Source: JBEATZ01 sp041178545 (GTDB taxonomy: Bacteria > Planctomycetota > UBA1135 > UBA2386). From it: a DNA stretch of 11,378 nt. The stretch is from contig JBEGVB010000051.1 in NCBI GenBank assembly GCA_041178545.1, forward strand, positions 1-11,378, written 5' to 3'. The translations under genes and the position numbers were made by a program. Every line of letters starts with the position of its first letter. Positions within the stretch are counted from its first letter, which is position 1. Below, one piece after another: positions 1 through 6,977 of the stretch. The notes under the pieces are model-generated. The model ran no database searches, was not told where the DNA came from, and worked only from the letters and a program-made list of their open reading frames with translations.

Positions 1-797
1 CGCGCGAAGCACAGCGGCATGACGAGCATGAACAGCACCTCGGCCCACTGCCCGAAGGTCATGTAGAAGCCGGGGTTCTCGAACGCCGTACCCGCGAACT
101 GCGAGCCAAAGCTGTAGTAGCCCGCGAGCGGGATGCAGATGAGGAACGAGCACAGCACGAACACGGCGAAGGCCGGCTCCTTCATCATGCCGATGGCGCC
201 GAGGCCAAGCGTCTCACCGAGACTCGACTGCTTGCCTGCAGCCGGCGGCGGCGTGTGCGGCAGCATCCAACTCAGCACGGCCATGGCCAGCGAACTCCAG
301 CCAGCGACCTGGAACATGACCGGATCCTTGTCCGCCGCGAGGAACTTGCTCACGACGGTGACTGCCGCGATCCAGCCGAGCGTGCCGAAGACGCGCGCGA
401 TCGGGAACTGCTTCTCGGGGTTGGCGATGTGGCTGAAGGCCACGGTGTTGGAGAGGCCCAGCGTCGGCATGTAGCAGAGCATGTACGCGAGCACGTACCA
501 CTCGAACCACGTGGCATCCTTGGCCTCGATGGCGCCAGGGATGAAGTTGAGCATCAGCACGGCACCGATGAGGTGCATCACGGCCAACACCCGCTGCGAG
601 GCGAAGAAGCGGTCGGCAATGAGCCCGAGGAAGAGCGGCGAGATGAGCGCAGCAATCGGCCCGGCCGAGTAGACCCAGCCGGTGGTCTCCTGCGACCAAC
701 CCCAGGCGGGGACGAACGTCCCGGCCGTCACGTACCAACTCCCCCAGACGAAGAACTGGAGGAACATCATCGCGCACAGCATCGGGAACTTGGGCAT
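1..797 (-). CDS. MFS permease, nucleoside:H+ symporter (NupG-like) family, 3' end cut by window
   Basis: Inner-membrane major facilitator protein; 265 residues from the start are visible and the C-terminal part lies beyond base 1. Reading the minus strand from the ATG at 797 gives a continuous hydrophobic protein with at least six membrane segments. The first segment has the LQFFVWGSWYV pattern of the NupG/XapB nucleoside symporter family. GLIADRFF (residues 58-65) is the loop 2-3 motif, followed by PTLGLSN (111-117) and RVFGTLGWIAA (135-145), all typical of the family. In Planctomycetota these permeases often sit beside Gfo/Idh enzymes and may carry sugars or polyols rather than nucleosides (inference). 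It lies 74 bases downstream of the Gfo/Idh gene on the same strand, so probably in one operon. An in-frame TGA at 864-866 limits upstream extension. No Shine-Dalgarno is seen; a 6-bp hairpin sits directly before the ATG. Confidence 0.88.
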   Translation of the reverse strand, partial: MPKFPMLCAMMFLQFFVWGSWYVTAGTFVPAWGWSQETTGWVYSAGPIAALISPLFLGLIADRFFASQRVLAVMHLIGAVLMLNFIPGAIEAKDATWFEWYVLAYMLCYMPTLGLSNTVAFSHIANPEKQFPIARVFGTLGWIAAVTVVSKFLAADKDPVMFQVAGWSSLAMAVLSWMLPHTPPPAAGKQSSLGETLGLGAIGMMKEPAFAVFVLCSFLICIPLAGYYSFGSQFAGTAFENPGFYMTFGQWAEVLFMLVMPLCFA

Positions 798-798
798 G

Positions 799-818
799 GC
801 CCGGATTGTGGCCCGGGC
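799..818 (-). other. Hairpin abutting the MFS start codon
   Basis: In the leftward transcript a 6-bp GC-only stem (799-804 paired with 813-818, 8-nt loop) ends one base before the ATG at 797. It occupies the place where a ribosome binding site would be. It could damp or regulate translation of the permease relative to the upstream dehydrogenase. The pairing is seen; the effect is inferred, and short GC stems are common by chance at this base composition. Confidence 0.3.
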
Positions 819-871
819 GTTCCCGAATAGCGAGCGCGAGGAGCCGCGCTCCGACCGTGACCGTCAGGTGC

Positions 872-2170
872 TCAGACGAACTTGGTGATGCCGGGGACGG
901 CCACCACCACCTCGGGCGGCACGGCATCGAGGCGCACGTCCTTGGGCACGAGGATCTCCTTGCTGTTGAGCGCCTCCTCCCACGTGACCTGCTTGCCGGT
1001 GTAGGCAGCCATGCGGCCCATGATCGCCATGAGCGTGCTCTTGCACATGTAGTCGCCGTTGTCGATGCGCTGGCCTGCGCGGAGGGCCGCGAACATCTCG
1101 TCGTGCTCGGCCTGGTACATGTCGCGTGCCTTGCCCTCGTACTTCCAGCTCTTCTTGCCGGTGATCTCCTTCTGGAAGACGCGGCAGGAGCCCTCGGTGC
1201 CGAGCACGTACTCGTTCACGTTGCGCCAGCAGTTGTTCTGCTGCCGGCAGTTGCTGTAGCCGCGCGTGCCGTCGGCCCACTCGTAGACGGTCGCGAAGTG
1301 GTCGTACACGTTGCCGAACTTGGGCGCGGTGCGGACCTGGCGGCCGCCCAGCGACACGGCCTTGACCGGGTACTCGTCCTTCTTGATCCAAGCCATCACG
1401 TCGAGCGTGTGGATGTGCTGCTCGGCGATCATGTCGCCGGAGAGCCACGTGTAGTACAGCCAGTTGCGCAGCTGCCACTCCATCTCGGTCATCTCGGCCT
1501 TGCGGTCGAAGCTCCACAGCTCGCCCGTGATGTAGTCGCCCTGGATGGCGAGGATCTGGCCGATGTCGCCGTCATGCAGGTGGTTCATCAGCTCGCGGCG
1601 GCCGTCCTCGTAGCGGTAGCAGAGGCCCGACACGATGGAGAGGTTCTTCTTGCGGGCCTCCTCGCACGCGGCCATCACGCGGCGCACGCCGTCCGCGTCG
1701 GACGCGATGGGCTTCTCGGCGAACACGTGGACGCCCTTGGCCACCGCCTTCTCGATCTGCATGGGCCGGAAGCCGGGCGGGGTCGCGAGGATGACCGCGT
1801 CGACGCCCGAGTCCAGCACCTTGTCGATGCAGTCGAGGCCGCTGAACTGGCGGTCCTGCGGGACCTTGGCCCGGTCGCCGAAGCCGTTCTCCTCGAGGCC
1901 CTGCAGGCTGGACTGCATGCGGTCCGGGAACGCGTCACCCGTGGCCCACAGCACGTTCTCCTTGTGCGCGCCCAGCGCCTGTGCAGCCGCACCCGTGCCG
2001 CGGCCGCCGCAGCCGACGAGGCCGACCTTGACCTCTTCCTTGACGCCGCCGTGCACCGCGCCGGCAGCGCGCAACGCGGAGAGCGACGAGGCACCGGCCA
2101 CCGCTGCGGAGGCAGCGGCAGTGGACTTCAGGAAGCTGCGGCGAGACGACTGCGAGTTCTTCTGGGTCAT
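872..2170 (-). CDS. Tat-exported Gfo/Idh/MocA family oxidoreductase
   Basis: Predicted NAD(P)-dependent sugar or cyclitol dehydrogenase of 432 residues. The N-terminus has a twin-arginine motif, SRRSFLKS (residues 9-16), then an Ala/Ser-rich hydrophobic stretch (about 17-40), so export by Tat is likely. The Rossmann domain starts at about residue 47 with GLVGCGGRGTG (50-60). The AEKP cofactor/substrate motif is at 151-154, with Lys153 the family's conserved lysine. The catalytic-region motif IAEQHIHTLD (248-257) keeps His254 and Asp257. The architecture matches long, exported planctomycete Gfo/Idh proteins; Zymomonas glucose-fructose oxidoreductase is the known precedent for an exported member with tightly held cofactor. 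The ATG at 2170 is chosen because the Tat signal begins there; the open frame upstream runs antisense through the neighbouring gene. A GGAG lies only 3 nt before the start. First gene of the leftward operon with the MFS permease. Substrate unknown. Confidence 0.93.
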   Translation of the reverse strand: MTQKNSQSSRRSFLKSTAAASAAVAGASSLSALRAAGAVHGGVKEEVKVGLVGCGGRGTGAAAQALGAHKENVLWATGDAFPDRMQSSLQGLEENGFGDRAKVPQDRQFSGLDCIDKVLDSGVDAVILATPPGFRPMQIEKAVAKGVHVFAEKPIASDADGVRRVMAACEEARKKNLSIVSGLCYRYEDGRRELMNHLHDGDIGQILAIQGDYITGELWSFDRKAEMTEMEWQLRNWLYYTWLSGDMIAEQHIHTLDVMAWIKKDEYPVKAVSLGGRQVRTAPKFGNVYDHFATVYEWADGTRGYSNCRQQNNCWRNVNEYVLGTEGSCRVFQKEITGKKSWKYEGKARDMYQAEHDEMFAALRAGQRIDNGDYMCKSTLMAIMGRMAAYTGKQVTWEEALNSKEILVPKDVRLDAVPPEVVVAVPGITKFV

Positions 2171-2248
2171 GTGCTCCACGCTTGGTTTCCGTGTTTCGCG
2201 ATTGGACCGCGCCAGCCTATCCTGCGCGCCCACTCGAGGACACCCCGC
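2171..2248. promoter_or_regulatory. Divergent intergenic region between the two sugar operons
   Basis: These 78 bases separate the start codons of two oppositely transcribed operons, so both promoters must lie here or inside the flanking coding ends. A poor sigma70-like pair for the rightward gene can be drawn (TTTCGC at 2194-2199, TATCCT at 2218-2223, 18-nt spacer). No convincing pair or operator palindrome is visible for the leftward gene. A shared regulator is plausible from the geometry, but no site is seen. Confidence 0.4.
2236..2240 (+). promoter_or_regulatory. Shine-Dalgarno GAGGA for the TIM-barrel gene
   Basis: GAGGA lies 8 nt before the ATG at 2249 and fixes this start, which also begins directly at the Tat signal. 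It is one of the few good ribosome binding sites in the window. Confidence 0.6.
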
Positions 2249-3166
2249 ATGAACGATCCGACCCGTCGCGACATTCTCGGCATCTGCGCAGCAGCGTGCG
2301 TCCCCGCCGCGCTCGCACATGCAGCCGCCCCCGCAGCTGTCACTGTTCCCAGCCGCAGCACCGCCCCCACGCGCAAGCCGCGCAAGGCGGTCAAGATCGG
2401 CATGGTGGGTGCAGGCTCGTCGCTGCTGGAGAAGTTCGAGGTCCTGAAGCGCGCCGGCTTCGACGGCGTCGAGCTGGACAGCCCCTCGGGCATGAACCAC
2501 GACGAGGTGCTGGCGGCAAGGAAGGCCACGGGTCTCGAGGTGCCTGGCGTGGTCGACTCCGTCCACTGGGGCAAGCCGCTCAACCACCCCGATGCCAGCG
2601 TGCGCGCCGAGGGCCTCAAGGCGCTGGAGACCGCGCTGCGCGACTGCAAGGCCGTGGGCGGCACCTCGGTGCTGCTGGTGCCCGCCGTCGTGAACAAGGA
2701 GCTCGCCTACCAGGAGGCATGGACCCGCTCGCAGGCGGAGATCCGCAAGGTCCTGCCGCTCGCCGCGGAGCTGCAGGTGCAGATCCTGATCGAGAACGTC
2801 TGGAACAAGTTCCTCCTCGGCCCGACCGAGCTCGCCCGCTACATCGACGAGTTGGAGAGCCCCTGGGTCGGCTCCCACTTCGACCCCGGCAACCTCGTGG
2901 CCTTCGGCTTCCCCGAGCAGTGGGTCCCCATCCTCGGCAAGCGCATCCACAAGGTGGACGTGAAGGAGTACACCCGCAAGAAGCACTCCTTCGACGGCTT
3001 CAACGTGAAGCTCAACGACGGCGACACGGACTGGCCCGCCGTGGTGAAGGCACTGCGCGCCGTCGGGTACGACGGCTGGTACACGGCCGAGATGGCAGGC
3101 GGCGACGAGGCCTACCTGACCGACCTCGGCAATCGCATGGACGCATTCCTCAACACCGGATCCTGA
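2249..3166 (+). CDS. Tat-exported sugar isomerase/epimerase-like TIM barrel (xylose-isomerase-like)
   Basis: Predicted sugar (phosphate) isomerase/epimerase or related lyase of 305 residues, xylose-isomerase-like TIM barrel (AP endonuclease 2 superfamily). A twin-arginine motif, TRRDILG (residues 5-11), precedes an Ala-rich hydrophobic stretch ending in AHAAA (23-27). A Thr/Pro/Arg/Lys-rich linker (about 33-47) leads to the barrel. VKIGMVGAG (48-56) is the first strand and FDGVELDSPSG (71-81) carries the usual early-strand motif. Likely metal ligands are Glu182 (ILIEN), Asp212 (HFDPGN), His234 (IHKVDVK) and Glu281 (TAEM), as in tagatose-3-epimerase-like enzymes. The start is supported by GAGGA 8 nt upstream. 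The next gene follows after 10 bp, so the two are probably co-transcribed. Such proteins commonly accompany Gfo/Idh dehydrogenases in inositol and sugar pathways; the exact substrate cannot be assigned. Confidence 0.9.
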   Translation: MNDPTRRDILGICAAACVPAALAHAAAPAAVTVPSRSTAPTRKPRKAVKIGMVGAGSSLLEKFEVLKRAGFDGVELDSPSGMNHDEVLAARKATGLEVPGVVDSVHWGKPLNHPDASVRAEGLKALETALRDCKAVGGTSVLLVPAVVNKELAYQEAWTRSQAEIRKVLPLAAELQVQILIENVWNKFLLGPTELARYIDELESPWVGSHFDPGNLVAFGFPEQWVPILGKRIHKVDVKEYTRKKHSFDGFNVKLNDGDTDWPAVVKALRAVGYDGWYTAEMAGGDEAYLTDLGNRMDAFLNTGS

Positions 3167-3176
3167 GCCGACTCAC

Positions 3177-4241
3177 ATGAGCAAGAAGACCCTTGGCGTG
3201 GGCATCGCGGGCACCGGCTGGGTCGCCGGCGCGCACATCACCAACTTCAAGGCCATCCCCGGCACCGAGATCGTCGCGGTCAGCTCGCGCGAACTGCCGC
3301 GCGCCCAGGCCAAGATCGCCGAGCACGGCCTGCAGCACGCCATCGCGTACGACGACTACGCCGCGATGCTGAAGCACCCGGACCTCGACATCGTCGTGCT
3401 GTGCACACCGCACCCCAACCACCCGGACGAGACCGTCGCCGCGGCCAAGGCAGGCAAGCACATCGTGGTCGAGAAACCCGTCGCGATGAACCGCCCCGAC
3501 CTCCTGCGCATGGTCAAGGCGGTGCAGAAGGCGGGCGTGCAGACCTCGGTCTGCTTCGAACTGCGCTGGATCGGTTTGTTCCAGAACATCAAGGCGCTCG
3601 TCAAGCAGGGCGCCCTGGGCAAACTGTTCTACGGCGAGAGCGCGTACTTCCACGGGATCGGACCGTGGTACGGCCAGTACCACTGGAACCGCCTGGCGAA
3701 GATGGGCGGCGACGCGTTCCTCACCGCCGGCTGCCACGCCCTCGACGGCCTCATCTGGCTGATGGGCAGCGAGGTCGCCGAGGTGCAGGCAATCGCCAAC
3801 ACCAGCGCCGACAACCCGCTCCGGTACGAGTACGACACCAACATCGCCTCGCTGCTGCGGTTCCGGGACGGCGCCATCGGCAAGTGCTCGGTGAGCATCG
3901 AGTGCCGCCAGCCCTACCACTTCCCGCTCGTGCTCCAGGGCGACAAGGGCTCGGTCGTCGACGACAGGCTCAGCACCCTCGACCACCCCGGCACCGCCAA
4001 GCTCAAGAAGTGGGCCACGCTGCCCACCGCGATGCCGGACTCGGGCGACGTCAACGACCACCCCTACCTCGGCCAGCTCGAGTACTTCGTCGACTGCATC
4101 CGCAAGGGCACGCGGCCGCACAACGACCTCGCCTCGACGGCGCACGTGCACGAGGTGATGTTCGCGGTGCAGGAGGCCATCCGCACCCACAAGGCCGTCA
4201 AGGTCCAGAAGACCCCCGGCTGCACCACGTTGTTCGAGTAG
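3177..4241 (+). CDS. Gfo/Idh/MocA family oxidoreductase, cytoplasmic
   Basis: Predicted NAD(P)-dependent sugar or cyclitol dehydrogenase, 354 residues, a normal length for the family. It starts almost directly at the Rossmann fold: GVGIAGTGWVAGAH (residues 7-20) is the dinucleotide loop. VVEKPVAM (97-104) contains the conserved Glu-Lys-Pro (99-101). GCHALD (185-190) supplies His187 and Asp190 of the catalytic H-x-x-D. There is no signal peptide, unlike the Tat-signal Gfo/Idh encoded at 872-2170 and the TIM-barrel protein just upstream, so this enzyme should act in the cytoplasm. The ATG lies 10 bp after the upstream stop, which argues for an operon; only a weak GAG-type ribosome site is present. 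A strong hairpin starts 9 bases after the stop and may end the transcript. Substrate unknown; inositol- or rhizopine-type dehydrogenases are the closest general class. Confidence 0.93.
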   Translation: MSKKTLGVGIAGTGWVAGAHITNFKAIPGTEIVAVSSRELPRAQAKIAEHGLQHAIAYDDYAAMLKHPDLDIVVLCTPHPNHPDETVAAAKAGKHIVVEKPVAMNRPDLLRMVKAVQKAGVQTSVCFELRWIGLFQNIKALVKQGALGKLFYGESAYFHGIGPWYGQYHWNRLAKMGGDAFLTAGCHALDGLIWLMGSEVAEVQAIANTSADNPLRYEYDTNIASLLRFRDGAIGKCSVSIECRQPYHFPLVLQGDKGSVVDDRLSTLDHPGTAKLKKWATLPTAMPDSGDVNDHPYLGQLEYFVDCIRKGTRPHNDLASTAHVHEVMFAVQEAIRTHKAVKVQKTPGCTTLFE

Positions 4242-4250
4242 CGGGAAGGC

Positions 4251-4276
4251 GCGCACGGCAGCACCCTGCCGTGCGC
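4251..4276. terminator. 10-bp perfect hairpin after the Gfo/Idh gene, no T-tract
   Basis: Bases 4251-4260 (GCGCACGGCA) are the exact reverse complement of 4267-4276, with a 6-nt loop. It begins 9 bases after the dehydrogenase stop, as an intrinsic terminator would, but no T-run follows and the next gene's first ATG is only 8 bases on. It may act as a terminator, or as a structure in the leader of the next gene. Confidence 0.5.
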
Positions 4277-4284
4277 CCGGCGCT

Positions 4285-5442
4285 ATGCTGCGGCCCATGG
4301 TCCGGCCCGGCGCGATCCTCGCTGCAGTGGTCCTGTGCGCGCTCACGCGCGCGCAGGATGCCGCGCCAGCCACCGCACCCGGCACCTCGCCCTCGGCGAC
4401 CGACCCCGCGCTGCTGCGGCTCCGCGAGGACTCGGACCGCGCGGCCGAGCGCGGGTTGCAGTGGCTGGCCGCCCAGCAGATGGACTGCGGCGGCTGGGCG
4501 GCCCTCGTCGGCCACAAGATGATGGACGACTACGTGGTGCTCGACCAGGCACTGTCGGTCGAGGAGCAGCGGGCACGGGGCCACGCCCACCTCGGGGTCA
4601 GCGCCATCGCCGGCATGGCATTCCTCGCCGGCGGCCACCTGCCCGACCGCGGCACCCACCGCGAGTCAGTCCGCAAGGTCGTCGACTACGTGGTGGCGTG
4701 CAGCAGGGACAACGGGTTCCTCACCGACTCGGGCACCCGCATGTACAGCCATGCCTTTGCCACCCTGTTCCTCGCCGAGGTCTACGGCATGGCAGGCGGC
4801 GAGGCGGTGCAGGCGGCCCTCGAGAAGTCCGTCAACCTCATCGTCGACTGCCAGAACACCCAAGGGGGCTGGCGCTACAACCCGTTCGACCGCGAGGCGG
4901 ACCTCTCGGTCACCGTGTGCCAGCTGCAGGCCCTCCGGGCGGCCCGCAACATCGGCATCAAGGTGCCCGAGGACACCATCGACCGGGCCGTGGCCTACGT
5001 CCAGCGCAGCCGCACCCGCTCCGGCCGCAACCAAGGTCTCTTCTACTACAAGATCCAGGGCCGCGGCGCGTACGAGAAGAACCGCGAGTTCGCCATCAAC
5101 GCCGCCGGGGTGACCGCCCTCAACTCCGCCGGCATCCACGACCCCGAGTTGTCCGACCCGGCCCTCGAGTTCCTGCTGCGGGCCTACGCCGAGGTCGCCG
5201 ACTACTACGCAACCCACTACTACTTCTGGTACGGCAACTACTACGCCTGCCAGGCCCTGTTCCAGGACGGCGGCCCCCGCTTCGCCCGGTACCACGAACG
5301 GCTGTCCCGGGACATCCTCGCCGGCCAGCAGGCGGACGGACGCTGGCGCAACGACTGCGGCCCGGGGGATGCCTTCGGGACCGCCATGGCCTGCATCCTG
5401 CTCCAGCAGCCGCGCCAGTACCTGCCCATCTTCCAGCGCTGA
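4285..5442 (+). CDS. Secreted prenyltransferase/squalene oxidase repeat protein
   Basis: Alpha/alpha-toroid repeat protein of 385 residues from the first ATG. A second ATG at 4297 (residue 5) gives a more standard signal peptide and more room after the upstream hairpin, so the true start may be there. Signal peptide: MVRPGAILAAVVLCALTRAQ, with likely cleavage near Ala23-Gln24. Squalene-cyclase QW-like repeats are at GLQWLAAQQMDCGGW (57-71), around DCQNTQGGWRYNP (188-200) and at LAGQQADGRWRND (345-357). Where squalene-hopene cyclases carry the acidic DxDD catalytic motif, this protein has READLSVT (203-210), so cyclase activity is doubtful. At about half the length of a hopene cyclase, and with an ending like other planctomycete members (GTAMACILLQQPRQYLPIFQR region), it is probably a secreted non-cyclase of unknown function. 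Also rich in Tyr around 304-320. No Shine-Dalgarno seen. Confidence 0.88.
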   Translation: MLRPMVRPGAILAAVVLCALTRAQDAAPATAPGTSPSATDPALLRLREDSDRAAERGLQWLAAQQMDCGGWAALVGHKMMDDYVVLDQALSVEEQRARGHAHLGVSAIAGMAFLAGGHLPDRGTHRESVRKVVDYVVACSRDNGFLTDSGTRMYSHAFATLFLAEVYGMAGGEAVQAALEKSVNLIVDCQNTQGGWRYNPFDREADLSVTVCQLQALRAARNIGIKVPEDTIDRAVAYVQRSRTRSGRNQGLFYYKIQGRGAYEKNREFAINAAGVTALNSAGIHDPELSDPALEFLLRAYAEVADYYATHYYFWYGNYYACQALFQDGGPRFARYHERLSRDILAGQQADGRWRNDCGPGDAFGTAMACILLQQPRQYLPIFQR

Positions 5443-5477
5443 ACGCGGGAGACTTCCAGCGCGGAACGCGGGAGGAC
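5431..5477 (+). repeat. Tandem duplication across a stop codon (23/24 bp units)
   Basis: Unit 1 (5431-5453) and unit 2 (5454-5477) both read TTCCAGCGC-x-GAACGCGGGA followed by G(G)AC; unit 2 has GGA where unit 1 has the TGA stop, plus one extra G. The pair covers the last codons and stop of the squalene-repeat gene and looks like a recent slippage duplication. Confidence 0.8.
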
Positions 5478-5533
5478 TTTCCACAACCCGGTGGCCGACC
5501 GGCGACCGGCTGCGGTGCAGCGGCAACGAACGC

Positions 5534-5562
5534 TTGATTCTCGCCCCCCGCCCGCAAGGATT
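5534..5562 (+). promoter_or_regulatory. Weak sigma70-like promoter before the beta-barrel gene
   Basis: TTGATT (5534-5539) and AAGGAT (5557-5562) are separated by 17 nt in the 185-base gap between the squalene-repeat gene and the barrel gene. The match is partial (4/6 and 3/6), so this is only a candidate; the gap length nevertheless suggests separate transcription. Confidence 0.25.
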
Positions 5563-5573
5563 GGGCCTCCCGA

Positions 5574-5592
5574 GCCCGTTCGGTCAACGGGC
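5574..5592. other. 7-bp hairpin in the leader of the beta-barrel gene
   Basis: GCCCGTT (5574-5580) pairs perfectly with AACGGGC (5586-5592) around a 5-nt loop. It lies 35 bases before the ATG at 5628 with no T-run after it. It may be a leader structure or a weak terminator for the upstream gene. Confidence 0.35.
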
Positions 5593-5627
5593 CGGTGTCC
5601 CTGGTCCCTTTCCGGTCAGACAGGTCT

Positions 5628-6683
5628 ATGCGTCAAGAGAGCCTGAGTGTTCTCGCCGTCCTCTGCGCCGCAGCATCGCTCTGCGCCCAGTCCGGCGAGC
5701 TTCCCCGCGGCGGTTCCGCACCGCTGCCCCACTCCGAGGAGAACATCCTCGGACTCGACAGCTACCGCAGCAGCATCCCTGCTGCCCAGGATCCCGACTA
5801 CACCATGCGCGGGCTGTTCCAGCAGGCGCACGGTGAGTTCCTCCTGAAGCGCGAACGGTTCGATCCCAAGATCAAGATCACCGGCGAGTGGATGCCGACG
5901 ATGGCAGTGGACGGTGAGGAAGGTCACTTCGACCTCACCACGCTGGGCGCGGACATCGAGGTCCCCCTGATGATCTCGACCGATGCCTACATCAACGTCG
6001 GTGCGTACGGCGAAAGCCGCTCGTACGACATGAACGACTTCGGCGGCAACGTCGGCATCGGCCGCCCGGCAGGCGACGAGATCCTCAGCGGCATCGGTGC
6101 CAAGCTCGGCATCGGCTGGTTCGCCTCCGATGACATGCTCGTCGAGCTGCAGACGGAGCCCGGCGTGTGGTCGGACCTCGACGGCACGCTGCACAGCGAC
6201 GACTACCGCTTCTACTCGAAGGCCTTGTTGACCTGGCGCACGGGCGACGAGTTCTTCTTCAAGATCGGTGCCCGTTACAACGACATCTACGAAGAGGCCC
6301 CGTACCTGCCGTACCTCGGCTTCAGCTGGGCCCTCGGCGAGACGATGCGCGTCGACGTGCTGCTGCCCGAAAACGTCGAGTTCTCGTTCTGGCCGTCCGG
6401 CGACACGGGCATCCTGTTCGGGCTCGACATCGGTGGCGGCCGCTACGAGGTCCGCACGACCGAGGCCAACGGCAGCACCCGCGACGAGACGTACGTGCAG
6501 GAGATCATCGTCTACGGTGGCGTGATCTTCCGCCTCAGCGACGCCTTCTCGCTGGACTTCCGCGGCGGCTGCGTCGTGGCCGGCGACTACAAGTGGAACA
6601 CCGGCGAGGTCGGCTTCGACACCATCGATGGCACGCTCGAGCCGGCAGCATTCGTGTCGGCCAGCATCGGCTTCGATTTCTGA
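5628..6683 (+). CDS. Probable outer-membrane beta-barrel protein
   Basis: Exported protein of 351 residues. The start at 5628 is preferred over the in-frame GTG at 5595 because it begins exactly at a signal peptide, MRQESLSVLAVLCAAASLCA, with likely cleavage before Gln21. An AGG lies 3 nt upstream. After a polar segment (21-75) the protein shows many short amphipathic strands with alternating aromatic and small residues (for example KIKITGEWMP, DAYINVGAYGESRSY, LLTWRTGDEFFFKIGARYND, IIVYGGVIFRL). It ends in ASIGFDF with a C-terminal Phe, the usual outer-membrane barrel signature. This resembles planctomycete and Bacteroidota outer-membrane barrels of unknown function (the DUF6268 type is a guess from memory). 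It stands alone between a 185-base gap and a repeat-rich convergent region. No enzyme motif is seen. Confidence 0.82.
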   Translation: MRQESLSVLAVLCAAASLCAQSGELPRGGSAPLPHSEENILGLDSYRSSIPAAQDPDYTMRGLFQQAHGEFLLKRERFDPKIKITGEWMPTMAVDGEEGHFDLTTLGADIEVPLMISTDAYINVGAYGESRSYDMNDFGGNVGIGRPAGDEILSGIGAKLGIGWFASDDMLVELQTEPGVWSDLDGTLHSDDYRFYSKALLTWRTGDEFFFKIGARYNDIYEEAPYLPYLGFSWALGETMRVDVLLPENVEFSFWPSGDTGILFGLDIGGGRYEVRTTEANGSTRDETYVQEIIVYGGVIFRLSDAFSLDFRGGCVVAGDYKWNTGEVGFDTIDGTLEPAAFVSASIGFDF

Positions 6684-6691
6684 TTGGCTGA

Positions 6692-6966
6692 GCGGCCGTT
6701 CCCCGCGGGGCGATTGGTGCCGCGAGGGATGCCGCTCGACCCCGCTTCGGCCGCGAGATGGGCCGGATGGCGCGAAACGACGGCGGCCGTTCCCCGCGGG
6801 GCCCTTGGCTCCGCGAGGGAGGCCATCAGCCCCCCGCTTCGGCCGCGAGATGGGCCGGATGGCGTGAAACGACGGCGGCCGTTCCCCGCGGGGCCCTTGG
6901 CTCCGCGAGGGAGGCCATCAGCCCCCCGCTTCGGCCGCAAGATGGGCCGCATCACGGAAACCGAAA
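6692..6966. repeat. Three tandem 91-92 bp hairpin-forming repeats
   Basis: Copies run 6692-6782, 6783-6874 and 6875 to about 6966. Copies 2 and 3 share an identical first 64 bases; copies 1 and 2 share their 3' part apart from one base. Each copy starts with GCGGCCG and carries CGGCCGC about 50 bases later (6692/6748, 6783/6840, 6875/6932), nested around GCGGGG ... CCCCGC (6705/6740, 6796/6832, 6888/6924). Each can therefore fold as a long imperfect hairpin. Both arm pairs are kept even in the diverged copy 1. Frames open through the array on both strands, but amino-acid content follows the repeat and no gene is called. Similar GC-rich intergenic repeats, sometimes annotated as small proteins (DUF1589-like in Rhodopirellula), are recalled from planctomycete genomes; this is memory, not a search. 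Confidence 0.85.
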
Positions 6967-6977
6967 CAAGAAACCAA

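Noticed and set aside
872..2986. 704-codon minus-strand open frame
   Set aside because: The part beyond 2170 runs antisense through the TIM-barrel gene and has no protein-like pattern; the Tat signal fixes the start at 2170.
806..3166. 786-codon plus-strand open frame
   Set aside because: Its first part is antisense to the Gfo/Idh gene and low-complexity; the real gene begins at 2249 with a Tat signal and a GAGGA site.
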